A stretch of 64,000 bases of DNA from CAVUMR01 sp963742715. GTDB taxonomy: Bacteria; Actinomycetota; Actinomycetes; Mycobacteriales; Micromonosporaceae. Below the pieces are notes generated by a model, which saw only the letters and a list, made by a program, of their open reading frames with translations, was not told the origin of the DNA and did no database searches. The stretch covers positions 1-64,000 of the forward strand of contig CAVUMR010000002.1 in the NCBI GenBank assembly GCA_963742715.1. Direction: 5' to 3'. The position numbers were made by a program, and so were the translations under genes. Below are positions 49,077 through 57,706 of the stretch, one piece after another; the stretch's first letter is position 1, and each line of letters opens with the position of its first letter.

Positions 49077-50909
49077 ATGCCGCACAGGTCGATGCGTCGT
49101 CGATCCCCCCGCCTGGTCATGGTCGGGCTGGTCACCGTCCTGGTCGGGCTGGCCGCCGCGCCCGGTGGCGCGCTCGCCGCACCCGGCGACGGGCCGCTCG
49201 CCGCCCCGGTCGCCGCCGGTCCCGCCGCCGCCGGGGACACCGGCGCGCCGACGGTCACCGCCGACGACATCAGGTTCACCCCCGGCCGCACGCTGCGGCC
49301 CGGCACGCCCCAGCAGGTCGGGCTCATTCCGGCGTACATCGACCAGATGGTCACCGACGCGGCGGCGTATCTGCAGCCCACCGCCGATCACCCGACCCAC
49401 CCGACCTATGCGGGCGCCACGATCATCGCCGGCAAGGACGGCCGGATCGTCCAGCACGCCGCGGTGGGGCAGGCGGTCAAGTACACGGTGACCGACGGCC
49501 AGGTGGTTGAACTCCCCGCCGACCAGCAGATCGACGCGCAGCTGGACACGATCTGGGACATGGCGTCGATCTCCAAGATCTTCACCACGGTCGCGGCCAT
49601 GCGCCTGGTCGACCAGGGCCGGCTGGACATCGCCGCGCCGGTCGTGCAGTACATCCCCGAGTTCGGTGCCAACGGCAAGGAAGACATCACCATCCGGCAC
49701 CTGCTGACCCACACCAGCGGGCTCAAGCCGGATCCGGTGCCGTCGCTGTGGGCCGGCTACGACACCTACGACGAGCGGATCGCGGCGCTGTACAACGAGA
49801 CGCCGGTCGCCGAGCCGGACACGGAGTACATCTACTCCGACATCAACCTGCTGGTGCTCGGCAAGGTGGTCGAGAAGCTCACCGGCAAGACGCTCGACCA
49901 GGTCGTACACGACGACATCACCGCGCCGCTGGGCATGGTCGACACCGGGTACAACCCGCCGGCCAGCAAGCTGTCCCGGATCGCCGCGCAGGAGTACGAG
50001 CCGTGGGCCGACCGTGGCCTGGTGTGGGGCTCGGTGCACGACGAGAACTCGTGGGCGCTGGGTGGAGTCGCCGGCCACGCCGGGGTGTTCTCCACCGCAC
50101 GGGACATGGCGATCTTCGCGCAGATGTTCCTCGACGGCGGGCGGTACGGTTCGCACCGGATCCTGTCCGAGCACGCGGTGCGGCAGATGTTCACCAACTT
50201 CACGCCCACGTTCCCGGACGCGCACGGGCTCGGCTTCGAGCTCGGCCTGCAGTGGTACATGGGGGAGATCTCCTCGCCGGTCACGGCCGGGCACACCGGC
50301 TACACAGGTACCTCGATCGTGATCGACCCGCTGTCCCGCTCGTTCGTGATCCTGCTGTCCAACCGCGTGCACCCGAGCCGGGACTGGGGCAGCAACAACG
50401 TGGCCCGCCGTGCGATGGTGCGTGACTTCGGGCTCGCCATCCCGGTACGGCCGGCCCGCGGCCGCACCGACTGGTCGGCCGGGCACGCCAACGCGACCAC
50501 GTCGACGCTCACCGCCACGCTGCCGGCGGCCACCTCCGACGGTCGGCTGCGCTTCCAGCTCTGGTACGACACGGAGCCCGGCTTCGACATCGCGCGGCTG
50601 GAGTCCTCCGTGGACGGTACGACCTGGGCGCCGGTGCCGTTGACGCTGCGGGCACGCCAGTACCACTGGACGACGGACGGTTCGGTGAGCGGGTACGAGG
50701 GACGGCAGTGGCTGGACGCGTCCGCGGACCTGCCGGACGGTACGACGCAACTGCGCTGGGCGTACGCGAGCGACTCCAACTACCAGGGCCGCGGCGTGTA
50801 CGTCGACGGTGTGTTCGTGTTCGACCGGCACGGGGTGCGGCTCAACAGCGAGAATCCGCGCGACCGGGACCGGTTCGTCGGCGACGGCTGGACGGAAGCT
50901 ACGAACTGA
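49077..50909 (+). CDS. Exported serine hydrolase, beta-lactamase/DD-peptidase family
   Basis: 610 residues from ATG 49077, preceded by GGAAGGG. Signal peptide RRRSPRLVMVGLVTVLVGLAA, cleavage about residue 35 (ALAAPG). Catalytic motifs: SxxK in MASISKIFTTV (near 164), YxN-type in YSDINLLVLGKV (near 262), and HTG in TAGHTGYTGTS near 408. The C-terminal 150 residues (from about 455) form a separate beta-sandwich (SGHANATTSTLTATLPAATSDG ... FDRHGVRLNS). Family members are DD-peptidases, esterases or related enzymes; the exact activity cannot be told. Frame is clean. Confidence 0.9.
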   Translation: MPHRSMRRRSPRLVMVGLVTVLVGLAAAPGGALAAPGDGPLAAPVAAGPAAAGDTGAPTVTADDIRFTPGRTLRPGTPQQVGLIPAYIDQMVTDAAAYLQPTADHPTHPTYAGATIIAGKDGRIVQHAAVGQAVKYTVTDGQVVELPADQQIDAQLDTIWDMASISKIFTTVAAMRLVDQGRLDIAAPVVQYIPEFGANGKEDITIRHLLTHTSGLKPDPVPSLWAGYDTYDERIAALYNETPVAEPDTEYIYSDINLLVLGKVVEKLTGKTLDQVVHDDITAPLGMVDTGYNPPASKLSRIAAQEYEPWADRGLVWGSVHDENSWALGGVAGHAGVFSTARDMAIFAQMFLDGGRYGSHRILSEHAVRQMFTNFTPTFPDAHGLGFELGLQWYMGEISSPVTAGHTGYTGTSIVIDPLSRSFVILLSNRVHPSRDWGSNNVARRAMVRDFGLAIPVRPARGRTDWSAGHANATTSTLTATLPAATSDGRLRFQLWYDTEPGFDIARLESSVDGTTWAPVPLTLRARQYHWTTDGSVSGYEGRQWLDASADLPDGTTQLRWAYASDSNYQGRGVYVDGVFVFDRHGVRLNSENPRDRDRFVGDGWTEATN

Positions 50910-51076
50910 CCCCCGTTCCGGTAGGTCGATCGTGACGCCGGGCCGGCCGGGCGACTCCGCCCAGCCGGCCCGGCGCGCGTTTGTGGCACCCAGGCCAGCG
51001 GCACGGGGCCGCGATCCCAGCCCGCTCCCGCGGTGATCTTGGTCCGTGCCTGGGCCCCAGTCTCAGCGCAAGGCGC

Positions 51077-51196
51077 GGATGGAGCGCCCCGCGCTTCAGG
51101 CCGCGGCGGCGTGAGCGGCGGGCGCGGTCGGGTGGAGCGTCCGGCGCTTCAGGCGGCGGCGTCAGCGGCGGGCGCGGTCGGGTGGAGTGTCCCGCG
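51077..51196. repeat. Two and a third copies of a 50-54-bp repeat
   Basis: Unit 51077-51130 and unit 51131-51180 share GGTGGAGCGT-type starts, GCGCTTCAGG and AGCGGCGGGCGCGGTCG; a third start follows at 51181. The DUF1003 stop codon (51162) lies within the second copy, so the repeat contributes the last codons of that gene. Confidence 0.75.
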
Positions 51197-51908
51197 TCGT
51201 CCGGGACCGGTCCGGTGACCGGCGCTCCCGACCGTCGGTGTGGTCGAGCTCAGTCAGGAGCTGCCCGTCGTCGGCCACGCTATGCAGCTCGTCGGGCATC
51301 GGCGGGTCGACCGGCTCGCCCAACTGGTCGTCGTCCTTGCGCCGGGGCCGGCGTTCCCGCTTCTGCCGCTGGCCGGCCTCTTCGATCTCCTCGACCAGCC
51401 GGGTCAGCTCCGAGCGCAGGTAGTCGCGGGTCGCGACCTCACCGACCGCGATCCTCAGCGCGGCGATTTCCCGGGCCAGATACTCGGTGTCCGCCTTCTG
51501 CGCCGCGGCGCGGCGTCGGTCCTCATCGGTCTGCACCCGGTCCCGGTCGGCCTGCCGGTTCTGCGCGAGCAGGATCAACGGCGCGGCATAGGACGCCTGG
51601 GCCGAGAAGAACACGTTGAGCAGGATGAACGGGAACGGATCCCAGCGCAGGCCGTAGATGCCGATGAGGTTCAGGGAGATCCACAGGACCACGAACACGG
51701 TCATGTACACGATGAACCGGGCGGTACCCATGAACCGCGCGAACGTCTCCGCGAACCGGCCGAACGCCTCGGTGTCGAAGCGGGGCAGGTGCAGGCCGGG
51801 CTCGCGCGGCTGGTCCAGTCGTCGGCCCGCCGACCTGCCCTCGGTCCGGCGCCCGGATTCGGCCCGCCGGCCGCTGGCGCGAACCTCGGCGGTGCGCGGC
51901 TCAGGCAT
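51162..51908 (-). CDS. DUF1003 family membrane protein
   Basis: 248 residues. ATG 51908 overlaps the CBS gene stop (ATGCCTGA), indicating coupling. The N terminus is basic; FGRFAETFARFMGTARFIVYMTVFVV opens the DUF1003 domain with two membrane helices (GTARFIVYMTVFVVLWISLN and PFILLNVFFSAQASYAAPLILLAQNR), followed by a coiled-coil region (QTDEDRRRAAAQKADTEYLA) and an acidic/basic tail. The family is thought to work with the magnesium-transport-related CBS proteins because the pairing is common. Its C terminus runs into the tandem repeat at 51077-51196. Confidence 0.9.
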   Translation of the reverse strand: MPEPRTAEVRASGRRAESGRRTEGRSAGRRLDQPREPGLHLPRFDTEAFGRFAETFARFMGTARFIVYMTVFVVLWISLNLIGIYGLRWDPFPFILLNVFFSAQASYAAPLILLAQNRQADRDRVQTDEDRRRAAAQKADTEYLAREIAALRIAVGEVATRDYLRSELTRLVEEIEEAGQRQKRERRPRRKDDDQLGEPVDPPMPDELHSVADDGQLLTELDHTDGRERRSPDRSRTTRDTPPDRARR

Positions 51909-53157
51909 TGTCCCGGTCCCGCCAGTCGGCCGGCAGCATGTGGTCGAGGACGTCGTCCACGGTGACCGCGCCGACGAGCCGGTCGGCCGTGTCGACCACC
52001 GGAATCGCCACCAGGTTGTAGATCGCCATCCGCCGGGTGACCTCGGTCAACGACTCCTCCGGGGTCAGCGGGTCGATGTCGTTGTCGACGATCCCGCCGA
52101 CCAGCTCCGCGGGCGGTTCGCGGAGCAGCTTCTGGAAGTGGACCATGCCGAGGTACCGGCCGGTGGGAGTCGCGTTCGGGGCGCGGCAGACGAACACCTG
52201 CGCGGCGACCGCGGGGGACAGGTCGGGCGCCCGGATGTGCGCGAGCGCCTCGGCGATCGTGGTATCCGGAGTGAGGATCACCGGCTCGCTGGTCATCATG
52301 CTGCCGGCGGTACCGGGGCGGTAGTCGAGCAGCTGCCGGACCGGATCGGCTTCGTCCGGCTCCATGAGCTGCAGCAGGCGTTCCTGTTCCGCGATCGGTA
52401 ACTCGGCGAGCAGGTCGGCCGCGTCGTCCGGATCCATCGCCTCGAGTACGTCCGCGGCGCGATCCGAACCGAGCGCACCGAGGATCTCCACCTGGTCCGC
52501 CTCGGGCAGCTCCTCCAGTACATCGGCGAGCCGCTCGTCCTCGAGCGCGAAGGCCACCTCGAGCCGGCGCCGGCCGGACAGGTCCTGCAGCACGTTGGCC
52601 AGGTCGGCCGCGCGCATGGAGTCGAGTACCGCGAGCAGGTGTGCGGTGCCCTGCTGCTCGGGGGCGCCGACCAGGCCGGTGATCTCGTTCCACTCCAGCT
52701 GGTGCAGCTGTCCGCGCCGGGTCAGCCGGCCGGTGTGCTCGCGCACCGCGACCCGGGACAGCACCCAGTCGCCGGTACGTTCCTGCTCCATCGCGACGTC
52801 GACCACGGTGGCCGGCCGCGGCGGCACGCTCTGACCCGGCTCCACCACCCCGACCCGCCGGTCCAGCAGGTCCTCCAGCGCGAGCAGCTCACCCGGGCGC
52901 TTCTCGAACCGCTTGAGGTTCAGCGTTCCGGTCGACAGCACGACCGCTTCGGCGTCGATCGCGGTGACCCGCCCCATCGGGACGAAGATGCGCCGCCGGA
53001 CCTGGATCTCGGCGATCAGCCCGATCACCCGGGGCGGCTGGTTGCCCGGCCGGGGCCGGACCACCGCGTCCCGGATCCGACCCACCTGGTCACCGGTGGG
53101 GTCGAACACGGCAATGCCGGCCAGCCTGGCCAGATAAACCCGCACCGCCGTCGTCAC
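51901..53157 (-). CDS. PRC-barrel/MgtE_N/CBS protein without membrane domain
   Basis: 418 residues from GTG 53157. Order: a PRC-barrel-like N terminus (GIAVFDPTGDQVGRIRDAVV, residues 1-75) with a second similar block near 115-165; MgtE N-terminal helical repeats (MRAADLANVLQDLSGRRRLEV, ALGSDRAADVLEAMDPDDAADLLAELP) at about 180-290; then a CBS pair (GSMMTSEPVILTPDTTIAEAL and IVDNDIDPLTPEESLTEVTRR) to residue 418. MgtE magnesium channels have the same cytosolic part plus five helices; here those are absent and the next gene, coupled by overlap, supplies a membrane protein. A Mg2+-sensing role is inferred. Confidence 0.9.
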   Translation of the reverse strand: MTTAVRVYLARLAGIAVFDPTGDQVGRIRDAVVRPRPGNQPPRVIGLIAEIQVRRRIFVPMGRVTAIDAEAVVLSTGTLNLKRFEKRPGELLALEDLLDRRVGVVEPGQSVPPRPATVVDVAMEQERTGDWVLSRVAVREHTGRLTRRGQLHQLEWNEITGLVGAPEQQGTAHLLAVLDSMRAADLANVLQDLSGRRRLEVAFALEDERLADVLEELPEADQVEILGALGSDRAADVLEAMDPDDAADLLAELPIAEQERLLQLMEPDEADPVRQLLDYRPGTAGSMMTSEPVILTPDTTIAEALAHIRAPDLSPAVAAQVFVCRAPNATPTGRYLGMVHFQKLLREPPAELVGGIVDNDIDPLTPEESLTEVTRRMAIYNLVAIPVVDTADRLVGAVTVDDVLDHMLPADWRDRDNA

Positions 53158-53287
53158 CAGGCAAGGTTAGCCGTCGGTACATTGCGTCCATCGCCGATCG
53201 AGCGGCTGGAATCCGGTGGCGTACCGGCGGGGCCGACCCGTACCGGCCGGTGCCGGCGGCGGGTCCGGCTGGCCTAGGGTTCAGCTC

Positions 53288-54154
53288 ATGGTTGCTCGGC
53301 TGAAGTACGAGGTTGTCGACGTCTTCACGGACCGGCCGTACGCGGGAAATCCGCTCGCGGTCGTCCTGGATGCCGATGGCGTGGAGCCCGGCCAGATGCA
53401 GGCCATCGCGCGGGAGTTCCACCTGTCCGAAACCACGTTCGTACTGCCGCCGGTCGCTGGTGGGGACTACCGGATCCGGATCTTCACGCCGGCGGCCGAG
53501 ATCCCGTTCGCCGGCCACCCGAGTGTGGGTACCGCGGTCACCCTGGCCCGACTGGGCCGGATCAGTACCGGTGACGTGGTGCAGGAGTGTGGAGCCGGGC
53601 AACTGCCGGTGGTGGTGTCGGACGGTCGGGCGACCCTGACCGGCGGTACGCCCGTGGTCGGCGAGCCGGTGGACCCGGCGCCGCTGCTCGCCGCGGTCGG
53701 GCTCACCGATGAGGACTTCACCGGTGTACCGCCGAGGCGGACGAGTTGTGGCCTGGACACCGTGACCCTGGCGGTACGCCCGGAGGCGCTGGCGCAGGTG
53801 GTACCGGATCTCGCCGCGCTGCGCCTGATCGGGTGCAACCTCGCGGTGAGCGCCTGGGATGCCGCGACGTCCACGGCGCACAGCCGGGTGTTCGCGGCGG
53901 ATCTCGGCGTACCGGAGGATCCGGCGACCGGGTCGGCCGCGCTCGCGTACGGGCTCTGGTTGGTCGCGTCCGGGCTGGTCAGCGGCGACGGGGAGTCGGC
54001 GTACACCGTCCGGCAGGGGATCGAGCTGGGCCGCCCGTCCACGCTGGAGTGCACTGTGACCGCGAGCGGTGGGCAGCCGGTGCGGGCCACGGTCAGCGGC
54101 GCGGTGGCGGCGGTGGCGTCCGGCGAAATCCAGGTGCCGCCGTTCTTCGGGTGA
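53288..54154 (+). CDS. PhzF family protein
   Basis: 288 residues from ATG 53288. PhzF/diaminopimelate-epimerase-like fold: YEVVDVFTDRPYAGNPLAVV at the start, AREFHLSETTFVLPP with the catalytic Glu, RIRIFTPAAEIPFAGHPSVGTA (signature), and near 215-235 DPATGSAALAYGLWL. PhzF enzymes isomerise trans-2,3-dihydro-3-hydroxyanthranilate, but most homologues outside phenazine loci have unknown substrates, and no other phenazine genes are nearby. Divergent from the CBS gene with a 130-bp spacer. Confidence 0.9.
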   Translation: MVARLKYEVVDVFTDRPYAGNPLAVVLDADGVEPGQMQAIAREFHLSETTFVLPPVAGGDYRIRIFTPAAEIPFAGHPSVGTAVTLARLGRISTGDVVQECGAGQLPVVVSDGRATLTGGTPVVGEPVDPAPLLAAVGLTDEDFTGVPPRRTSCGLDTVTLAVRPEALAQVVPDLAALRLIGCNLAVSAWDAATSTAHSRVFAADLGVPEDPATGSAALAYGLWLVASGLVSGDGESAYTVRQGIELGRPSTLECTVTASGGQPVRATVSGAVAAVASGEIQVPPFFG

Positions 54155-54170
54155 CGCCGGCTCTTGTGGA

Positions 54171-54290
54171 GCTCCGGCTTGGGTGCGGCGCTGGCCTGAG
54201 CACGGCGCCAGCACTCGGACACCGCCAGCTTGAGGCGCTCCGGCTTGAGTGCGGTGCGCAACGGCGCCGACCTGAGAGCGGCGGCGCCGC
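54171..54290. repeat. Degenerate direct repeats in the phzF/PNPOx spacer
   Basis: GCTCCGGCTTGGGTGCGG at 54171-54188 recurs as GCTCCGGCTTGAGTGCGG at 54237-54254, each followed by a GGCGCC-containing segment with GAGC/GAGAGC. The unit is about 66 bp and present twice with decay, between the stop codons of the convergent genes. Confidence 0.55.
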
Positions 54291-54294
54291 CCGG

Positions 54295-54906
54295 TCAGCG
54301 CCGGCGCCGGACCCGGTGCAGCCGGAACGGGGTGTCGGTGCGCTGCGCCGCCGGCGTCTCGGGCGCCTCGGCCGCGAGTGAGCTGTCCGGAAGGTCGGCG
54401 CCGGCCTGCGCGGTGCCGTCGGCGGGAGTGAGCCGGCTGATCACGCATTCGGCCGCCCACCGCGCCGCGGTGTCCTCGGTGGTCGACAGGTTCAGCCGCT
54501 TGGCGATCAGCTGGGGTACCAGCGCGGCCCACTCGTCGGTGTCCGGGCGTACCCGGGTGACCGTGGCCGGCCACGTCACGATCCGGCCGCCGTGGTCGCC
54601 GCGAGCCGTCACCTGACAGGCGCGTGCGTGGGCCAGCCGGGGGGCCGGTTGCTCGGCGCCGCCGCTCACCACGTACAGGCTTCCGTCCGCCCAGAGGCAC
54701 CAGACCGGGTAGGGCTGCCCGTCCGCGACCGACAGCCAGACGATCGCGGCCTTCTTGGTCGCTTCCTCGATCAACAGCTGTCCGGCCGACGGCGTGTCGG
54801 CCACCGGCGCCGCGACCGGCGAAGACGCCGCGGCCGGAGCGGCAGGTGAAGAGCCGGCCGGCGGAGACGCCGCGGGCGGTCGAGCTGCTGGCTCCGGGTC
54901 GACCAT
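54295..54906 (-). CDS. Pyridoxamine-5'-phosphate-oxidase-like (split barrel) protein
   Basis: 203 residues from ATG 54906. The first 45 residues are Pro/Ala-rich. Then EEATKKAAIVWLSVADGQPYPVW and CLWADGSLYVVSGGAEQPAP form the split-barrel FMN-binding fold, followed by RLAHARACQVTARGDHGGRIV and VTRVRPDTDEWAALVPQLIAKRLNLSTTEDTAARWAA. Likely a flavin or F420-type oxidoreductase or a binding protein of that fold; no catalytic assignment. Convergent with phzF. Confidence 0.82.
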   Translation of the reverse strand: MVDPEPAARPPAASPPAGSSPAAPAAASSPVAAPVADTPSAGQLLIEEATKKAAIVWLSVADGQPYPVWCLWADGSLYVVSGGAEQPAPRLAHARACQVTARGDHGGRIVTWPATVTRVRPDTDEWAALVPQLIAKRLNLSTTEDTAARWAAECVISRLTPADGTAQAGADLPDSSLAAEAPETPAAQRTDTPFRLHRVRRRR

Positions 54907-54932
54907 GGCCGCATCATGGCACGGCCGGCCGC

Positions 54933-55568
54933 TCAGGTGGGCGCGACGTCCGGCCCGATCGGCGGTCGCGGCGGTTCGTCGTGGTACTCCTCCGCGCTGT
55001 ACCGCCGTACCCGCAGCTCGTCCGGCCAGCGGTGTTCGCCCCAGCCGCCCTTCACGAGCAGGCGTTCGACGAATTCCTCGGGCCGCGGTACGGACTGCCA
55101 CACCGCCGGCAGGAACGTCGCGCGCCGGCTCGAGTCGTCGAGGATCAGCCCGTCCACGCCCGGCCGGAGTACCGCGACGAGCTCCGACATGCTGTGCACC
55201 GGCAGCGGTTCCGGCGTAGTGAGTACGGACACCTCGACCGACAGTTCCGGCCAGTCCGCCGCGGTCACCGGTGGCAGCCGCGGGTCGGTCATCGCATGTC
55301 GGGCGTTGCGCATCACGTCGAGGTACAGCGGCCGATCCGTTTCGAGGGTGCCGATGCAGCCGAGCAGGCGCTCCTGGCGCATCAGGGTGACGAACGACGC
55401 GCCGGGGTTCCGGAGCGCGGGCGCGGTCGGCGCCGGCACCGCGGGGGGCTCGCCGGTGAGCCGGCGGCGGACCGCTTCGACCGCGAGCCCGGCCAGAGTG
55501 GCCCCGTCGGCCGCGCTCAGCGCTTGCGCCGTCGAGGTACCGCTGCCGGGAGGAACCGGCCCCGCCAT
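54933..55568 (-). CDS. AMMECR1 domain protein (AmmeMemoRadiSam system protein A type)
   Basis: 211 residues from ATG 55568. The AMMECR1 domain is clear: GATLAGLAVEAVRRRLTGE, RNPGASFVTLMRQERLLGCIGTLE (the conserved LRGCIG-like core), MTDPRLPPVTAADWPELSVEVSVLT, DGLILDDSSRRATFLPAVWQSV and FVERLLVKGGW. The family is usually found with the Memo and radical-SAM partners; none of those is present here. It follows the PNPOx gene by 26 bp on the same strand, so the pair may form an operon. Exact reaction unknown; radical-related protein modification is suspected for the system. Confidence 0.9.
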   Translation of the reverse strand: MAGPVPPGSGTSTAQALSAADGATLAGLAVEAVRRRLTGEPPAVPAPTAPALRNPGASFVTLMRQERLLGCIGTLETDRPLYLDVMRNARHAMTDPRLPPVTAADWPELSVEVSVLTTPEPLPVHSMSELVAVLRPGVDGLILDDSSRRATFLPAVWQSVPRPEEFVERLLVKGGWGEHRWPDELRVRRYSAEEYHDEPPRPPIGPDVAPT

Positions 55569-55663
55569 ACCCGCATCTTCCCCCGGCTCGGCGCAGGTCA
55601 CCAGCCGTAGCGATCCCGCGCCGGCCGGGGTGAGCGTTGGTAAGCCACCGAATCCGGTCAGGT

Positions 55664-55733
55664 CGACCGGGCCCTTGGCGCCGCGACCGGGCCCTTGGCG
55701 CCGCGACCGGCCCCTTGGCGCTTCGACCGGCCG
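55664..55733. repeat. 20-bp tandem repeat between kinase and AMMECR1 genes
   Basis: CGACCGGGCCCTTGGCGCCG occurs at 55664-55683 and 55684-55703, then CGACCGGCCCCTTGGCGCTT at 55704-55723 and a fading fourth start. It lies in the 223-bp spacer downstream of the kinase gene. No coding use is seen. Confidence 0.8.
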
Positions 55734-55791
55734 TGCCGCCAGGCGCCTCGACCGCCTACGCGAAGACGCGCGGCAGGCAGGCGGCCAGCGC

Positions 55792-57510
55792 CTACGGGGC
55801 GCAGACGAGCTGCGCGTCCGCCCAGTCGGCGTGGTCGTTCGCGTTGCCGTCACCGGCGTCAGTGACGACCAGGTCGAGTACCTGCCCACCGGTGATGTCC
55901 GCGGAGAGCGGCTTGGCCGGGTCGGCGCCGCGGACCACGCCGCTGTCGTACGCGATCCGCCCGTCCACCAGCACCTGGAAGTCCACCGAACCGCCCGCGG
56001 CGGCCACCTCGCCGTCCACCCCGACCGTGGCGGTGAACGTGCTGCACTTGCCGCCGAGATAGAACCGGGCCTGGCTGGGCGCGTGTACGCCGAGCCCGGT
56101 CTGGTGCGGCTGTCCGGCGATGGTGATCGGGACACCGTCGTCGACGCTCTGCTGACCGACCGACTTGTTCAGCTCGATCGGGCCCCAGCCGTTGGCCACC
56201 GTGGCGAACGGAAGCTCGGTGGCGGCCCGGGTGATCGCGGTCGGTGCCGGGGTGGGCTTGCTCGACCCCGCCGGCTTGGTCGGGGTCGCCGAGGCGCCGG
56301 ACCGTTCGGCCGGCTTGGCGGTGGAGGCGCCGATCGCGTAGCCACCCGCGATGCCGAGCAGAGCCACCGCGAGCAGGGCACCCACGCGCAGCGCGATCGT
56401 CCGCCAGCCGCCGTCGGCGACCTGCCCGGCCGGCCAGTCCGGCTCCTGCGGGGGTACGTGCGGAAGCATCGTGGTGCGGTGCGAGACGGCCGCGTGCCCG
56501 TGCATGCCGGGCTGGCCGCCGTTGGGCGCGCCGGACGCGGGCCCGGCGCCGGGTGAGGTCGGGGCGCGGTGTGCCGGCGGAGCACCGGACGAGGACGGCG
56601 GACCGGACGGCGGACCGGGCGGGGTGCTCGCGGGCAGGTACCCGGGCGGCGCGCTCACCGGGCCGGCCGGGTACCCCTGGCCACTGGACCGGCCACCGAG
56701 TCGCGCGCCCAGCTCGTGCAGGTGCGCGGCGAGGCTGAGCGCGTCGGGTCGGGCGGCCGGATCCTTGGCCAGGCACGCCGAGACGGCCGGCCACAGCTCG
56801 TCCGGCATCCCGGGCGGCTGCTGCGGTACCTCGGTCACATGCCGGTGTACCAGCGCCAACGGGTGGTCGTCGGAGAACGGCGGCCGGCCGGAGACCAGCT
56901 CGTACAGCAGCACTCCGCAGGCGTACACGTCGGCCGGCGCGGACACGTGCTGGCCCTGTACGAGTTCGGGGGCCAGGTACGCGGGCGTGCCGAACATCAT
57001 CTGCGGCCCGGTGAGCGTGGAGCCGGTCGCGGCCAGCCGGGCCACGCCGAAGTCGGTGATCAGCGGTACCGGACCGTCGGAGGTGAGCCGGAGCAGTACG
57101 TTCTCCGGCTTGAGGTCCCGATGTACCGCGCCCTGGGCGTGCGTGTGGGCGAGCCCGTCGGCGATACCGGCGACCAGCGAGGCGGCCACGGCGGGCGGCA
57201 GCGGACCCATCTGGGTGAGGTACCGGCGCAGGTCCGGCCCTTCCACGAAGTCCATCACCAGGGCCAGTACGTCGCCTTCGGCGACGAGGTCGCGCACGCT
57301 GACCAGGTTCTGGTGGCGCATCCGGAGCAGTACCGACCGCTCCCGCAGGAACCGGTTGACCACCTCTGGGCTGTTGGCGATGTCAGGGCGCAGCAGCTTC
57401 AGCGCGACCATGCCATCCGGCCCATCGGCGCGGAACACGGTGCCGAATGAGCCCTGGCCGATCACCGCGGTCGCCACATAGCGGCTTCCGACCCGGACTC
57501 CGACCGACAA
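55792..57510 (-). CDS. Serine/threonine protein kinase with C-terminal NPCBM domain
   Basis: 572 residues. Start set at TTG 57510 because GGAGGAG lies eight bases upstream and the family begins SVGVRVGSRYVATAVIG. Kinase domain residues 10-270: GQGSFGTVF (P-loop), VALKLLRP (Lys), VHRDLKPENVLL (catalytic loop), TDFGVARLA, YLAPELVQG, GVLLYELVSGRPPF. A Pro/Gly-rich juxtamembrane region, one membrane helix (VGALLAVALLGIAGGYAIGA), then an extracellular NPCBM beta-sandwich (TVANGWGPIELNKSVG, GVPITIAGQPHQTGLGVHA, RFYLGGKCSTFTATVGVD, VDGRIAYDSGVVRGAD). A carbohydrate-sensing receptor kinase is inferred. The TTG is a weak start codon. Confidence 0.93.
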   Translation of the reverse strand: MSVGVRVGSRYVATAVIGQGSFGTVFRADGPDGMVALKLLRPDIANSPEVVNRFLRERSVLLRMRHQNLVSVRDLVAEGDVLALVMDFVEGPDLRRYLTQMGPLPPAVAASLVAGIADGLAHTHAQGAVHRDLKPENVLLRLTSDGPVPLITDFGVARLAATGSTLTGPQMMFGTPAYLAPELVQGQHVSAPADVYACGVLLYELVSGRPPFSDDHPLALVHRHVTEVPQQPPGMPDELWPAVSACLAKDPAARPDALSLAAHLHELGARLGGRSSGQGYPAGPVSAPPGYLPASTPPGPPSGPPSSSGAPPAHRAPTSPGAGPASGAPNGGQPGMHGHAAVSHRTTMLPHVPPQEPDWPAGQVADGGWRTIALRVGALLAVALLGIAGGYAIGASTAKPAERSGASATPTKPAGSSKPTPAPTAITRAATELPFATVANGWGPIELNKSVGQQSVDDGVPITIAGQPHQTGLGVHAPSQARFYLGGKCSTFTATVGVDGEVAAAGGSVDFQVLVDGRIAYDSGVVRGADPAKPLSADITGGQVLDLVVTDAGDGNANDHADWADAQLVCAP

Positions 57511-57706
57511 CGGAGTACTCCTCCCAGAGCTGATGCAGCCGCCGCCTGATCCTGCCATCGCCCGACCCGGCCGGCGACGCCCGGGAGCGGCAAACCGGTC
57601 ACCGGCGTCGCTGCTGCTGGGGTCGACGGTACGGGGAGCTGTCGAGCCGCGGTGACGCAACCGCGCCCCGCGGCATGAGCGGAATTGTCCGGCTAGCTTC
57701 GCCGAG

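Noticed and set aside
49044..50831. 595-codon minus-strand frame opposite the serine hydrolase
   Set aside because: The plus strand has signal peptide, SxxK, YxN and HTG motifs; the antisense frame shows only a biased His/Arg/Val composition.
53288..54154. Phenazine biosynthesis locus
   Set aside because: Only a PhzF homologue is present; no phzA-E or G genes are nearby, and PhzF-like proteins are common without phenazines.
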